From Fusarium oxysporum f. sp. lycopersici 4287 (Eukaryota > Ascomycota > Sordariomycetes > Hypocreales > Nectriaceae), in assembly GCF_000149955.1 (NCBI RefSeq), contig NC_030999.1, positions 1,013,846 to 1,077,845 of the forward strand: a stretch of 64,000 bases of DNA, written 5' to 3'. Shown piece by piece: positions 33,226-45,247 of the stretch (its first letter is position 1; the number at the start of each line of letters is the position of its first letter). Below the pieces are notes generated by a model. That model was not told where the DNA came from. It saw nothing but the letters and a program-made list of their open reading frames with translations, and searched no databases. The position numbers were made by a program, and so were the translations under genes.

Positions 33226-33305
33226 CTGTCCCAGAATTTTGCCCTTGTCCCAGAATTTTGCCGCCCACTCTATGAGTGGGGTTCCTTTTTAGTCAAACCC
33301 ACGAG
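33226..33305. repeat. pogo-like terminal inverted repeat, right
   Basis: 80 bp, inverted partner of 30424-30504. Confidence 0.92.
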
Positions 33306-33307
33306 TA

Positions 33308-34201
33308 GGGTATCCACCGCTGGGCACCATGGTTGTTGACTGAATGTCTCGTGGTCAGGCTGAATAGCTGTTCTCCCGCCCAAAACACGAACAACTTATT
33401 GACGCAGCCCGCAAGCACTCTACCCAAAGTCAAATGGATCCAGTTATCTTTAATTTCGACCACCCAAAGGATATATACCCAACCTTACAAAGATGCAGCG
33501 TCGCAAGCGTCGGAACAAGCACGACTCTCCATCTAGCTCCTCTACAACAATTGGCCGAACGTCTAGCTGTTTCAATACGCGGTTGTTTGCTATTGTTCAG
33601 AAACCTAAGAGTTTAAATTGGTGTGCATAATACTACCTATAAGAAGACACAACTGACAAACCAACTCTGTTGTGGCATTTAACAACCACAGAAAGCACAG
33701 CGTAAATGCATCCACTACTTATATAGTTAGTTTGGTTTGCATTAATAAGTATAGTTACAAGCCAATAATAGTATATTCATAGGTTCACTAACTATCGATT
33801 TCTATCTTGGTGTACCAATAAAGTTTGCGGCGCGAATCAGCCCCACAAATTGTCCGATAGCTGGTAGGGTAGGCACTGGCTTGCGCAACCACATGCGGCC
33901 CGCGGTCGTATACATAAAGTCCGCAAGCCCAGCGAAGTTGAGTCGGATGAACTAAATCATGTACGATACTGCCTTTTCTATTGCCATAACATTGTTGCTA
34001 GGGTTGTTACATTGGCGCTTTATCAGACAGAGGGAAGTCAGTAGCATCTTTATATCCAACTATCCGCCAAGCCCATACTTACGGCCACGCTTTTGGACCT
34101 TGCCGAGTTATACCATATCCGCGAACCAAAACTGGCCACTCCATTGCCGGGGAGACTAATTTCGCTTTTTTCAAGAGTTGTATGTCTTAGACTCCTCCAA
34201 T
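33308..34201. other. mostly non-coding; possible 5' exon with membrane helix
   Basis: No complete gene. ATG 33959 opens a short frame starting MYDTAFSIAITLLLGLLHW, which looks like a membrane anchor. It might be a 5' exon of the SesB-type gene that follows, but I found no clean splice junction. Confidence 0.3.
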
Positions 34202-35805
34202 ATGAACCCATTTGCAAGCAACGGAGGTATTCAGACCATCGCTGAGGGATCGCAACCAATAGCAGAGTAAGTATCTTGTGTATGCGGTTGCCGTGACCCA
34301 GGCTGACATATTCTTACAGTGTCTTCTTCGTTCATGGGCTCCAAGGCGATTCTATAAGGACCTGGAACTTTCGGCCTGACGGACAAAACCACCGTTTCAG
34401 GCTACCGCAGGGGCTTTTCCCAGAGTCTTCCGCAAGGCCTGTAAGTGACGCTTCAGAAACGGATGTATTCTGGCCCAAAGATCTACTTTCACGAGATGTG
34501 ACGAATATCCGTATCTTAACATTTGGGTACAATGCCGATGTCCTTCACGTGTTTGCAGCAGCAAATACAAATAACATCTTCCAGCACGCTAGGAATATGT
34601 TACAGGATATCCAAAGAGCTCGCTTAGAGGTAAAGCCCTTTCAGTCACGGTGTACACGTTTTGGAGAATTTCTCATATATTTACAGGCGCCAGATCGACC
34701 AGCTATTTTTGTTTGCCATAGTTTGGGTGGCATTATTACTAAAGCTGTATGTTCGAACCAACCATGTCATAAATGCATTTCTAAACGTTATTATCTACTC
34801 ACGCCTGTAGGCCCTCCGACCCTCAAAGGATTCCACTTACCAACCTCATCTACGTAGCCTCTATCAAGCTACATATGGTATTATATTTCTTGGCACCCCG
34901 CACCGGGGAGTATCCATGTCATCCTGGGGAGTTTTAGCAAGCAACATGGCGAAATTCGCCTTGCAGTCTCCGAATTCTAAGAATTTGAGAGCAATGCAGG
35001 TTGACAGCGCCATACTCCAGGTTGTTGCTGAGGACTTTAGCATCATGATAAGAGACGGTTTAAAAGTACATTCTTTTTATGAAGGTCGCGGGCTCAGTGG
35101 ATTATATGGGTTGCACGGCAAGGTCACCAACCTTATTCCTTTTTACGGCTTTAATTAACCCGCAGTCAGATTGTGGATGACTTCTCTTCTATTATTGGCG
35201 ATGCGACTGAAGGACGAGAGGGGATTGACTCGAATCATCGTGACATGGTCAAATTTCGCAGTCGTGATGACGATGGATACCGGAAGGTATCGTCTGTCAT
35301 TCGCCGTTGGACAACCGAGCTTTCAAACCGACCAAGATCCGATGTGGAAACTCAAGGTCAAGCATCTGCTGGCAGGTACCTCACTACTCCATGTCAGCAA
35401 CTACAGCTAATATAGAAAGTAGTGGATAGCCTGCCTATTGCCGTACGCCAGATGATCGAACGAGATACAGAGCGAAGATATCTAGCACATCAGCTAGATT
35501 CATGTGACATTACTCTGAAGTTACCGTGGTTAGATAGGTTAACTCTTACCGTCTCGTCGACATCTCCAATTCCGAGTCGTATCAGTGCGGGGAACTCTGC
35601 GTTCGAACTAAGCGAGGTACTAGAGTTACTCCGCAGGCAATCAAACGCAGATCGGCTTTCACTCCAGGAATACGACTTGCAAACTCTGATATACGATGAC
35701 ACATCCTATTACTGCCCGGTCTCTCAAGAATCGCTACTCCGGTTAATCATCGATCACTTTACAGGGAGAGCCGAAAGGAGTGTCCGCTTTCCTCTGCTTC
35801 GATAG
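34202..35805 (+). CDS. SesB-type serine hydrolase (NLR-associated alpha/beta hydrolase), six exons
   Basis: SesB domains are lipase-like hydrolases found as N-terminal effector domains of fungal NLRs and as free proteins. My model: 34202-34266, 34320-34629, 34687-34746, 34811-35122, 35170-35356, 35420-35805, giving 439 residues. Motifs: VFFVHGLQGDSIRTW (after exon junction 1), IFVCHSLGGIITKA with nucleophile Ser137, GIIFLGTPHRG, and DSNHRDMVKF with catalytic-type His272. Introns are 53, 57, 64, 47 and 63 nt; the second is in-frame and stop-free. Intron 5 is the least certain. Residues after about 310 (VVDSLPIAVRQMIERD) match no domain I know; no NACHT P-loop follows. The TAG at 35803 is followed by further coding-like sequence in other frames, so the gene may be broken here. 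Confidence 0.7.
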
Positions 35806-35913
35806 AATTGATGTAGACCGTGGGCGCGCTAGCACCCGTCGTAAAGTAGTATTCCTGTCTGGAATGGGTCCGTATAATTCACCTTCACCAGCGAAGCGCG
35901 GACACTCCTTTCG
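35772..35913. repeat. 16-bp perfect inverted repeat with 110-bp spacer
   Basis: CGAAAGGAGTGTCCGC at 35772-35787 and its exact reverse complement at 35898-35913. The repeat brackets precisely the place where the SesB gene's reading frame breaks. Confidence 0.7.
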
Positions 35914-36755
35914 ATCATCCCTGTACGTCCGTCCGAGAAGACGATAACGTATTAACCGCGAGGACGAATATTGGCAGATTTACCTTCTCTCGTTCAAGAC
36001 TTGGCCAAGTTGTCCGATTCAATGGAAGAGATAGGACGTCAACTGTAATATTTCCTGGTGGACAGCCATTCGAAGCAGTAAAAAAGTCCGCCGACGGTCT
36101 ACACCAACTCCGCAAGGGATCTTATGCTTTACGGCTCGATGCCGACCGCTCCCACCTACCGCTGACGTGGGAAGTCATGAGCCTTGGTAAAGCATTAATC
36201 GAACCTGATATCGAGGTTCCCCCTTGCATTAGATATATGAACTCGGAAGACTTTGAGGAGTTGCAATTGCGACGGAGCTATGCGTCAGTTGTTATGGAGA
36301 ACTTCTCTGCCGTGCTCGAAGCCCGACGAGGAACCTTCGCCACAATAATGGACGATCTCGAAGTTATTATGATAATGAGGCGGAAGCCTATTGGGAGCAA
36401 AGAAGCTGCGAACGTAGTGATTTCTGGGGTCCAGCTTGTAATACAGGGCGCTCTATCTCTCAACACGAATGCTGGAAACAATGTCGGCTCGGACCCACGC
36501 ATGGAGTTATTTGGATTAGCAGATCATCTATACGGGAAGCATTTATCCGACTTCCGCAGGGATCAAGATAGAGCAGCGAACTTTCAGGCTTTGCTAGCTC
36601 TTATGGGCCAAAATCCCTTGTTGGTAGTCCTGGAAGCTTGCTTCACCAGTCTTGTCAAAGCTAATGCTAGCATTATTGCTGCCAATGCCCTGGTGGTTCC
36701 ACAACAGTGGATAGATATCGTTACTATGCCTGACGTGGATATTCTTATAGGCTAA
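35892..36755 (+). pseudogene. coding-like continuation of the SesB gene, unknown domain
   Basis: One frame is open from about 35892 to TAA-type stop at 36755. It begins DTPFDHPCTSVREDDNVLTA and continues with FTFSRSRLGQVVRFNGRD, LHQLRKGSYALRLDADRS and, from the internal ATG 36177, MSLGKALIEPDIEVPPCIRY to the end. It has convincing protein-like composition but I do not recognise the domain. A phase-0 intron 35782-35891 would join it to the SesB exon, yet the donor is poor. It may be the real C-terminus of a SesB protein, now split, or a separate gene starting at 36177 (192 residues). Confidence 0.45.
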
Positions 36756-37819
36756 CTATAAGTTAAAATGGCGAATGTTTTGTAAAATATATATTAGTTA
36801 ATGGATCTTCCTGCTTAAGCTTTTTATAAGCGTGCAGCTTCATAACTAAATACGCTCCGCAAGATTATTTTCTACTCAAGCATTCTAGTCAGGAACGAGG
36901 CCCGTTCTAGGTTTTAGACTAATCAGAACTCCAAAATTCCTATCCTCTCTTTCTGACTTGGAACAGGACCCGTTCCTAGATCGGTCATGTTTACAAAAAC
37001 GCGTAATGGGGTTTGTTCCCAGCGCGATGGTTCGTGCCATCCCAGTAGAGTTCAATGGGCATTCGGAAATCGTGAGTTGCCGATAACATCTCGTCAAAGC
37101 TCTTTCTCAAACAACATTCCAGAATCATGTCCTCACAAGCCCCCAGAGTCCCTGACAATTATTGTTTGCGTCGACACGCGTGTAAACGTGCCCGTAGACC
37201 GTCAATCGAAACCGGAAAAGTAAGCCGTCAGAGTATGGTCATATGGAAATAGACCGGAGAGAGACAAACACGTGCGAAATAACCAGGGGTATGCGACAGT
37301 TAGGAATAAAAGAATAGGAGATGCTAATGTTGGGACGACATTGGTTCGCCAACAGTCTACTCTCTACGGGCATCATCATGAAGACGGCAAAGATAGTAAC
37401 ATTGACGATAATGATGATGATGGAAGTGGGGAAGAAGAGGATGAGAATTCTGATTGACAGGAACCAAGAAGTCAAGAGGGGATTCTGATATTTGATAGGA
37501 GTGGGACTCGATCACATATGTGATAGGTATCACCTGTGAGTTTAGATGAATCACATAATATGTAACAGTGGGGCTTGGATCACACATGCGATAGTGGGGA
37601 CTCAATCTCACCTGTAGTAATAGACAAATTCAACCCTAACACCTCAGTATAATAGAGACCAGGTTGTATGCCAGCGTACGGACAAAAAGTGTGTAATTTA
37701 GTAAACTACAAGCAGTCCTTGGTGCAGTATACTCGCAATACTGCACATGGTACTTCCCAGGATATCAGGAACCATCCAACTCCTATGATGGGCTCTTACA
37801 ATCCGACCCCGGAACGGGT
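36756..37819. other. no gene seen apart from a dispersed repeat
   Basis: Contains R3 repeat copy b (37225-37325). Nothing else recognised; 37480-37620 has several GATCACAT/ATCACATATG-like words. Confidence 0.4.
37225..37325. repeat. dispersed repeat family R3, copy b
   Basis: Matches 26028-26140 and 52868-52960, for example GGGTATGCGACAGTTAGGAA. Confidence 0.65.
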
Positions 37820-40028
37820 TTAGCCTGGGCCGAAGTGCTGCAACAATCTTCTCACAGGCACCTGTCTGTCTTGGCTCATCGCGTCCATCAATATTATCCA
37901 GAGGGGCCCAAACATAAGAAAACCCAGTATCAAAAACGCAGTCATCACAACCACAGGCATGCTGACGCGATTGCGAGGTTTGGCCATGCCTTCAAGGACC
38001 TCCCAAAGCTTACGATAGGTTAGCAACGATAATTAGGCCGCACACAGCAACTTCAGTGGGATTTCAGATTTCACCTACCGCACGCCTGAGCAAACATGTC
38101 CAAATCTGCTAGCTTTTTCTGGATGCGGCGAAGCAGATTGTCTTCAATTTTTTCATGATAGGCGAAGAGTGCTTTCCAATTCGCACTCAAGGTCGGATTG
38201 TTCGTAATCACCGAAATGGAGCGGTCTAGATCATTAGCGTGACTATGAAGGTCCCTCGAAAGTTCTTTTATGGTGTCTTGAGATTTCAAGAGTAGTTGCC
38301 GCAAGGCATACCACGTTTTTGGTTCCACTTTACTTGAATTCAGGCCTCGTTTCGTTACATCCAGAATGTCACGGACCTAGTTATCTTGTTAGATGTCAGC
38401 TTTTTCATATACTGACAACGTACCTCATATTTCGAGGTCGCCGTAATTTGACCTAGAACGGCTGCCCACTGGTGTCCCCATTCAGTGATCAGGCCTCCAA
38501 CTGCGGCCTGAAAAATGGCAATTCCTCCAGATTCGTCACACATTTCGAGACCTATAGCGGCCCAAAGTTTCTGTTCCGCTATGCAGTCAGGATTGAAGAC
38601 GGCAGTGTCTGTCAGGGTCACCATGGTATACGGTGGATGTTTTTGCCACAGAGACGTGATCATAGCAACCGCCGACCTGGTCTCGATGATGGGGAACTCT
38701 GGTATTGAGGCAAACCCGACCGTTCGCCCATAATCTCTATTAAATCGCAGCCCAGTGCAAGTCGGTTTTGCATTAGAGCGAGTGATGGTGTTTTCCTCAA
38801 TAGACCAATAGCGAATATGAAACTGGGCGTGGAACATGGTGTTGCCTGTGCAACACCAGTTCGTCCAGGGGGTTGTCGGCCAAGTACAGACATACCTCTT
38901 CAGAAAGACGGTAGCACACTCGGCGACCTCCTCCATGTGGAGGTCATGCCCGAGGGTCACCTGCGAAAGGGCGAACGCAAAGATCCGCCACGGCATAATC
39001 CGGCCGTTAGGGCGGATCGTCCTGAGAGATTTTAGCTGTCTTCACGGATTTGCGGGGCTGGGCTTGCTTATACCAACTTCTGCCAAATATATCAGGCCGT
39101 CCTCGCCTTAGGTTTGGGAAGAGTCCGGCTCGGTCTTTGCCAAACTCCACGGAGGGGAATCCTAACGGAGTGAAAGATAACTCCGCCAAGGTAACAAGAG
39201 CATCATTGAAGAAGCTCCAATCTCCCACAAAATGTCCGGGATGCCGACGGAGGGTCGCCATGTATGCTAATTTAGCTCTATCTGAGTCTTCAGCCATTGG
39301 TCCTTCCAATATATCCGACACATCGCTGGATTTCGGTGAATCCAGGTCTGTAGTCTCAGACCAATCTTGCTTTGTGGCGGGCATTTCTTCCGGCCAACCT
39401 CCTTCGATACTTTGTTCCACTAGAGGCCAGATTTCCGAGGATTTTTCACAATCGGATGGTTCAACGGGTAGGGACAGCTCCTTGTAGATTAACTGGCCCA
39501 TTTCATTTTGTTCAGCAATACACAGCGTCGTGTCCGGGATGTCGTCCTTGTTCGTGAAATCTGGATAGGCTCTGACCCCAAGAAGATCGGGGTCCGGTCC
39601 GCGGAGAAGTACTGATTTCGCCGCCATTAAAAGATCTTGCGACACGCTGTTGGTTAGCCGTTGCTTTTTCCAAAACTCGCAGTGGTCAGTTTCGGTCGAG
39701 TTAACAGACACCGTTCGGGTATCAACTGCTACCTCCCCCCTCGATTCGGCCGGCTGAAAGTACGTCAGTCAGACAACGACAACCTGTTGCATGCGGGTTG
39801 ATGACTACTAACGGAAATATACGATGCGCAACTCTGGAACATGGTAGCCTTAGGCGGTACTTCTCGGGCGGCCTCGGGTTTCACGACGTTGTTGTCAAGG
39901 GCTTCATTGTCCCGCTGGCCATCAACAAGACTGCTTCTTTCGTCGATTTCGAAGCACATGAACTCGTCGGGTTCGCCATAAAACCCACTATCTCGGTCAG
40001 CAGTTGGGATCAGAAGTTTTGTGTCCAT
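37820..40028 (-). CDS. multi-exon putative membrane protein, unknown family
   Basis: Minus-strand model: 40028-39784, 39739-39074, 39021-38424, 38376-38079, 38008-37820. The first three junctions keep frame (introns of 44, 52 and 47 nt; TCTAAC and GCTAAA branch words). The N-terminal region is acidic and Ser-rich; the middle is Cys/Trp-rich (CTWPTTPWTNWCC, then AMITSLWQKHPPYTMVTLTD). Exon 4 is helical and coiled-coil-like (LRQLLLKSQDTIKELSRDLH). The last exon has one clear membrane helix (VVVMTAFLILGFLMFGPLW) after a strong GCTAAC branch and TAAG acceptor, but its phase does not match the exon 4 donor at 38078. Either another intron exists, there is a one-base lesion, or the protein ends early without the helix. 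I do not recognise the family. Confidence 0.5.
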
Positions 40029-41480
40029 ATTAATTGCTATTAGGAGACGATGGTCTCGTCTGGGGGTCTTAGATCGCCGAGAACAGAAAATTAGATGAGA
40101 GAAAATCAGCCTGGGCACTTTGCTATGCTGGGAAAACCTGGGATATTGACGAGCGTGTGCAATTAAGGCAATCGGTTTAGAAAAGACGCCAGCCATACCC
40201 CGCAGTTCATGCTGACAGACTAAAGTGAGGCTGGCCACGAGCAGGTCTAGAGCGCTCGAATGCGATAAGCCCATGAAGCAAGTGGCCTTGATACCACCAC
40301 CGTAGCCACTGATACTCGGCCACGTTAGGCATTGTCACTGTGGGTGGCCTTGGTCGACGTGAAGCTGCAGGCTACACTTGACGGTGAGCTGCGTGACTAG
40401 CGCTCTATTCGTTTTGCTTGGATCACTGTAATTCTGTTCGCGAGGTACTTGACGAGGACTCTGTGGCCCAGGCCCCTTCACTGCCAGCTTAGGCTAGTTC
40501 AGGTGAACTCAAGATAAATCAGCAAGAAATGAAATAGAAGAATAGTGGAGGAAACTTCCGCTACGTTGGTTGAGAAAATGGCGCAACTACACCACCATAC
40601 ACAAAGCAACTCGTCACTCGTCGGTATTCAGAATGAAGCAAGACAGGATATACTAATACCTGCAATGCAGTCGGAGGCTTTTTTCTTTGAGGGCGAGTCT
40701 ATAATACACGTTCCTTCGTCAGGTCTTAGTTGTCTTCGCGGAGCGGGCCCGATCTGCCAAACTTGATGCTACCATAGTTTGCGGGGTAAAGCGTGCCACC
40801 TCGCAATGACAGCCAATGATTGCCCATTCGGTTCCCCTCACTGCCATGCCGCAATTGTCCTCCACTAAGTGACTCGCCGAGCCGCTTTTGAGTTGCTCGC
40901 CTGCACTTGTCAGTCTATCAAAGTGCCACTCAACGCCCGATGGCCCTGTGCTTCCATCGCTTGCTGATTACCTTGGCTGGATCACCAAATAAACAAACGA
41001 CTCGACAAATGAGAAATGAACGGTTGTCCGGATAGAATTCGACGCCATCCAAGGCGTTATCTGGCGTGGGGCATTGTAAATGGGATTATTTTATGGATAG
41101 GAGCTGTAGGATACCATTGCTGCTACCTTTTAGGTCTTTCTTTTTGTTATCAAAGCAGCGTCCGACAAGATATTGAGTAAATAAAGAACAAATGTTAAAA
41201 CCTTGATTATTCGGAACGGGCTAAATGGCACTGGAGCAATGCTACAAATGTGAGTGAGATAATCTAAATTAAGGCCATTTTTAGCTTCCGTCTTTTTCGG
41301 AGAAATAGCAGGGCACCTTGGCCGGGTTGTATTTAATCATCTCCTTGTACATAAGGTCATCATGCAGTATGTTCTCTTCCATTTCAAAATTGAGCCGATC
41401 AGACCGCTTCCTACTTGTTTGATACAATACAATACAAGTCTATTACGCCCGGTAGGCCAACGCCCGATGAGCTCTGAAGC
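40029..41480. other. no gene seen
   Basis: No coding frame of note on either strand. Confidence 0.4.
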
Positions 41481-42174
41481 TAAAGGTACATACACTTCGC
41501 TAGATATTACCTTGCTCTCGTTCGGCTGTGTACGATTGTCTCCTTGCTTCGTTCCAGGGTGACCGGAAAGGCTTCGTTGATCTTGCCGGCTCTTGCCACG
41601 GATATGGGGATTCTGATAGCTACTCCCATGCCTACTAGATCATTCCGCGCGGAGCTGCTTGTCGCTATCCTGACCGCCCATCCTGCTTTGGCTAGCTCTT
41701 TGATCTTGTCCTCTTCTTCCTCTCCTTGACTGTTCAGTATGACTTGTAGGCGTGCCTCCCACGGAGCGAGGGTGAATGGCTGAATGACTTCCATGGTATC
41801 CTTCGGTAACTCTCTGTATACATCCGCGATGCGCCTGAGTGGAGATATGAAGCGCCTGAAGGCTTTGATTCCTCGTAGGAGATTCCGGACCGGGTTGGTT
41901 CGCGGCAGCGTGTGTATGTCTACCCATAGCTTGCTTGCTCGTCTCCAGAACCTTTCTTGGATGGTCGCTATGTGGGCTTCAGCTTCGGCCACTCCTGTCG
42001 CCACACTTGTAAAGGATCCTATGATTGCTTGTGCTCCTATCCTTTGTACTCGATGGATCGCATACACCGATACTGTTTTGCACGCATGCATCCAGACGTT
42101 GGAGGCATAGTCCACCACAGGGGCTACCATGGCTGTAAAAAGCTGCCTCGTTGTCGAGGGAGCCAATCCCTTCA

Positions 42175-42182
42175 GCCGTTTC
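42175..42182. repeat. 8-bp target site duplication, left (hAT 2)
   Basis: GCCGTTTC, repeated at 45240-45247. Confidence 0.92.
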
Positions 42183-45100
42183 CAGACCTGCGTATTTGGA
42201 TATGATATATCGATATCAACTGTGCTATCTGGATATATCGATATTGATATATATCGATATCGATATAACTCTCTGCCTCTTAAATTGATATCGAGATTGA
42301 TATCCACCTAAATACCGCTCTCTGATTAGCTGAAAAGATCTTATCAATCGATTAGATGATGAAAAGGCTTCTGTCGCATATCACCACTAGGTTCGTGCGA
42401 CTGGATATGAAACACGGGGCGTACCTTGGGGTCGCGTATCCGGTTTCACATCTGGCCTGTCGCATAATCCTAACATGGGCTCAAATAGCTGTTCCCGAAC
42501 ACATGGCTGTTCGATTTCTTTTGTTCTTTAGATAACTCTCATCAATTGACGGGTGCCATCAATGATCCCTGTGGAGCCAATTGTCTGACAACTTCTCTCA
42601 ATTTCAACATCAGCACCACCATCTCAGTACTCGTTCAAACGGCCCTAGGTATTCTAGCATAATTAGCTTATCCAGGTGATTTATCGACCATGGCATCATC
42701 TCAGACCACCGCCGCCTCTACGCCCTCGATTTCGGACCAGCCCATTACTGGGACGTCTCTGGACTTTTCTCTCTTCTTCAAAGCAACGTATCCTGATGAG
42801 GACACCCAGAACACCACCGGCGGGTCACGTAAGCGCAAATCCAGGGGTATGGTGATGTATCGATGCCTCCATTGCCCTGCCGATAAGCCCTGGGCGAATC
42901 GGAAGCGGGACAACGCATGGCATCACGCCCGGCGGTGCCATGCCGATATTATCTCTTCCCTCGATCGCACGCTCATTGGGGGCAGTTCTGATGTCCTAGA
43001 TGATGAAAGGGAAGCCACACGCCCTCGGATTGATGCTTTCTTTCCCTCTCGTTACTCGGATGTCTCTCTCCGCCGTATGTTCAACCGCGATCGGTATTTA
43101 GATGCAATAATCAGCCTAATCACACGCCGCCGGCTTGCCTTCTCAGCAATTAACTGGGATGAGATGCAAGAGATTATGCTAGCAGCTAATCCTGCTATAG
43201 AGGACCTTTTAGTGACCAACCGAAGTGCTCTAATGCGACTAATTGATGCCACATATGAGTTATATTCTTCTCAGCTCATGGCAACTCTTGAAGCTTCCAT
43301 CTCAAAGATCCATATCCTCTCTGATCTCTGGACATCGCCCCATCGCCATGGGATACTCGCCATCTCTGCGCGATGGGTTGATCAGGATTATCGGCCACAA
43401 AGGGCACTGCTAGCGATGCCGGAATGTCGCTATAGCCATAGTGGTGAAACCCAGGCATCTTTAATTATCGATACACTGGCAAAGTACGGCATTGCTTCTA
43501 AAGTGGGCTACCATGTAGGGGATAATGCCACTTCAAATGATACCTGCTTGTCTTATCTCTCACGGCGGTTACGAGACGACTATGGGGTACGATAGCCCTT
43601 CCCTTATCTCTGGATTAGGATTAATCGGTTGCTAGTTGACGTTTGATCCCTCTAAGCGCCGTATCCGCTGCGTCGCCCACATTATTAACCTATCCCTCCA
43701 AGCATTTCTTCTCGCGTCTTCGAAAGAGGCACTAATCGCCGCTCTTGATGCCATCGATGATACCTCAAACGATCAGTTGTTTGCACAGTTCTACGACACC
43801 TTGCACGACGCCGGACAGACAACAAGAACAGATGAAGCCCATCAGAGAAGAAGAGCTTCGCGAAGAGGCAATCGCATACTTGAGAACTTCACTGGATGGC
43901 AGCATATCGTGCCCCTACGGAAAGTACACAACATCGCGGTCTGGATACGTAAATCTACGCTTCATACGGCTATATGGGACGATGAAATAAAGCTCCGACT
44001 AGGTATAGATAATGCCACACGCTGGAATTCATGGTATCGATTGTTGGATAATTTTCTGCGTTATCAATCCCGTGTAAAACAGTTCCTAATTGACCATGAT
44101 AGAGAGCTTCAAGACGATATCCTACTAGCTTCAGAGTGGGAGTTTATTGAACGGACGCATCGTTTCCTACAGCCGTTTGCCTCAGCTACGTTGTTGGCCG
44201 AAGGGGCGCGATCTACACTCTCCCAATCACTCTCGATAATGGATGTTTTATTGCGACAGTACGAGAAGTATAAGGTCGGTGGCGATGTTTTTTCTTTTAT
44301 CTAATTGATCGGCTAACTAATTGTCTTATTTAGGAGCTTTATAGTTCAAAGGAAAACCATGATCCCCACATGGTACACTGCATCGATATGGGCTGGTTTG
44401 TACTTAATAAGTACTACACCTTATCAGACCAGACACCTGTATATGCCGCCGCACTCCTTCTCGATCCCTCGAAACGAAAAAAATACATTGAGCGGAATTG
44501 GGAAGAATCCTGGCACGCGCCTGCTATTGCTGCTGCCCAGCAAATTTGGCTAGATGAATATAATGCCGCGCCAATCCCAGAATCCTTGCGGGTGCCTCTA
44601 GATGTGTCCTCTTCCTCTGGGAGGCAGCACAACGAGCTGGATGAGTTGTTGAGCGATATTGCTGTTACTGGTCCTATCTTAGACGACGCCGATGACTTCG
44701 AAACCTTTATTGATGCACCACCGACCCGAATAACTGGCTCTCCTCTCCAGTGGTGGCTACATCGAGATCAAAGGAAAGCATATCCGCGGTTATCCCGCAT
44801 GGCAATTGATATCCTCTCAATCCCTCCTGAATCATCTGATGTTGAGTCTCACTTCTCATCGGCGCGGCGTACGCTATCATGGGATAGAGAGAGCATGACC
44901 TGCGAGAACCTGGCGAAGGTTGAGTGTGTGGGCAACTGGATGCGCGAGGGTATCATTGTACCCAAGTCTCACGGTGGCAGGGGCGTTATTTCCAGCGTTG
45001 CTGTTGAATTTAGCGTTGAAACAGAGGCAGAGGACTTTCTAGATTAGGGTACTTTCTTGTTCTTTCTTCTAGCCTACAAGAATTATATGTGGTTTATCTG

Positions 45101-45239
45101 GATATCAACCTTGCTAAAGCGGCTATGTGGCTGTATGGATATCTACCTGGATATATCGATATCCAGATAATTTCTCCCACTTATCTGGATATCGATATAA
45201 GGGCCAGAATTTCGGTGGATATCGATATACGCAGGTCTG
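42183..45239 (+). mobile_element. complete hAT transposon 2, nested in a LINE
   Basis: 3057 bp. Perfect 13-bp inverted ends (CAGACCTGCGTAT) and a perfect 8-bp duplication (GCCGTTTC). Subterminal regions on both sides are filled with GATATCGATAT-type words (about 42196-42305 and 45095-45235), probable transposase-binding repeats. Its single transposase gene has no visible lesion. Element 1 at 6985 belongs to the same superfamily but its ends and protein are quite different, so they are separate lineages. Confidence 0.95.
42690..45047 (+). CDS. hAT-family transposase (element 2)
   Basis: Three exons, 42690-43586, 43636-44274 and 44334-45047, give 749 residues. Introns are 49 nt (GTACGA..GCTAG) and 59 nt (GTCGGT..TTTAG, branch GCTAAC). 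Both keep phase 0 and remove the in-frame stops. Residues about 53-83 form a BED-type finger (MYRCLHCPADKPWANRKRDN, then HHARRCH). The RNase H-like core shows HILSDLWTSPHRHGILAIS with the first Asp and YHVGDNATSND with the second, then CVAHIINLSLQAFLL and NATRWNSWYRLL. The C-terminal dimerisation region reads WWLHRDQRKAYPRLSRMAID, LSIPPESSDVESHFSSAR. Acts in the nucleus on its own termini. Confidence 0.92.
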
Positions 45240-45247
45240 GCCGTTTC
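45240..45247. repeat. 8-bp target site duplication, right (hAT 2)
   Basis: GCCGTTTC, identical to 42175-42182. Confidence 0.92.

Larger units (their letters stand above)
30424..33305 (+). mobile_element. Tc1-mariner superfamily element, pogo/Fot-like
   Basis: 2882 bp with inverted repeats of 81 bp (30424-30504) and 80 bp (33226-33305) that differ by one substitution and one missing T. Each starts CTCGT[A/G]GGTTTGACTAAA and contains a tandem CAAAATTCTGGGACA word. TA borders both ends (30422-30423, 33306-33307), the expected mariner-type target. It holds one large transposase gene with no disabling change seen, so it may be recently active. Confidence 0.93.
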
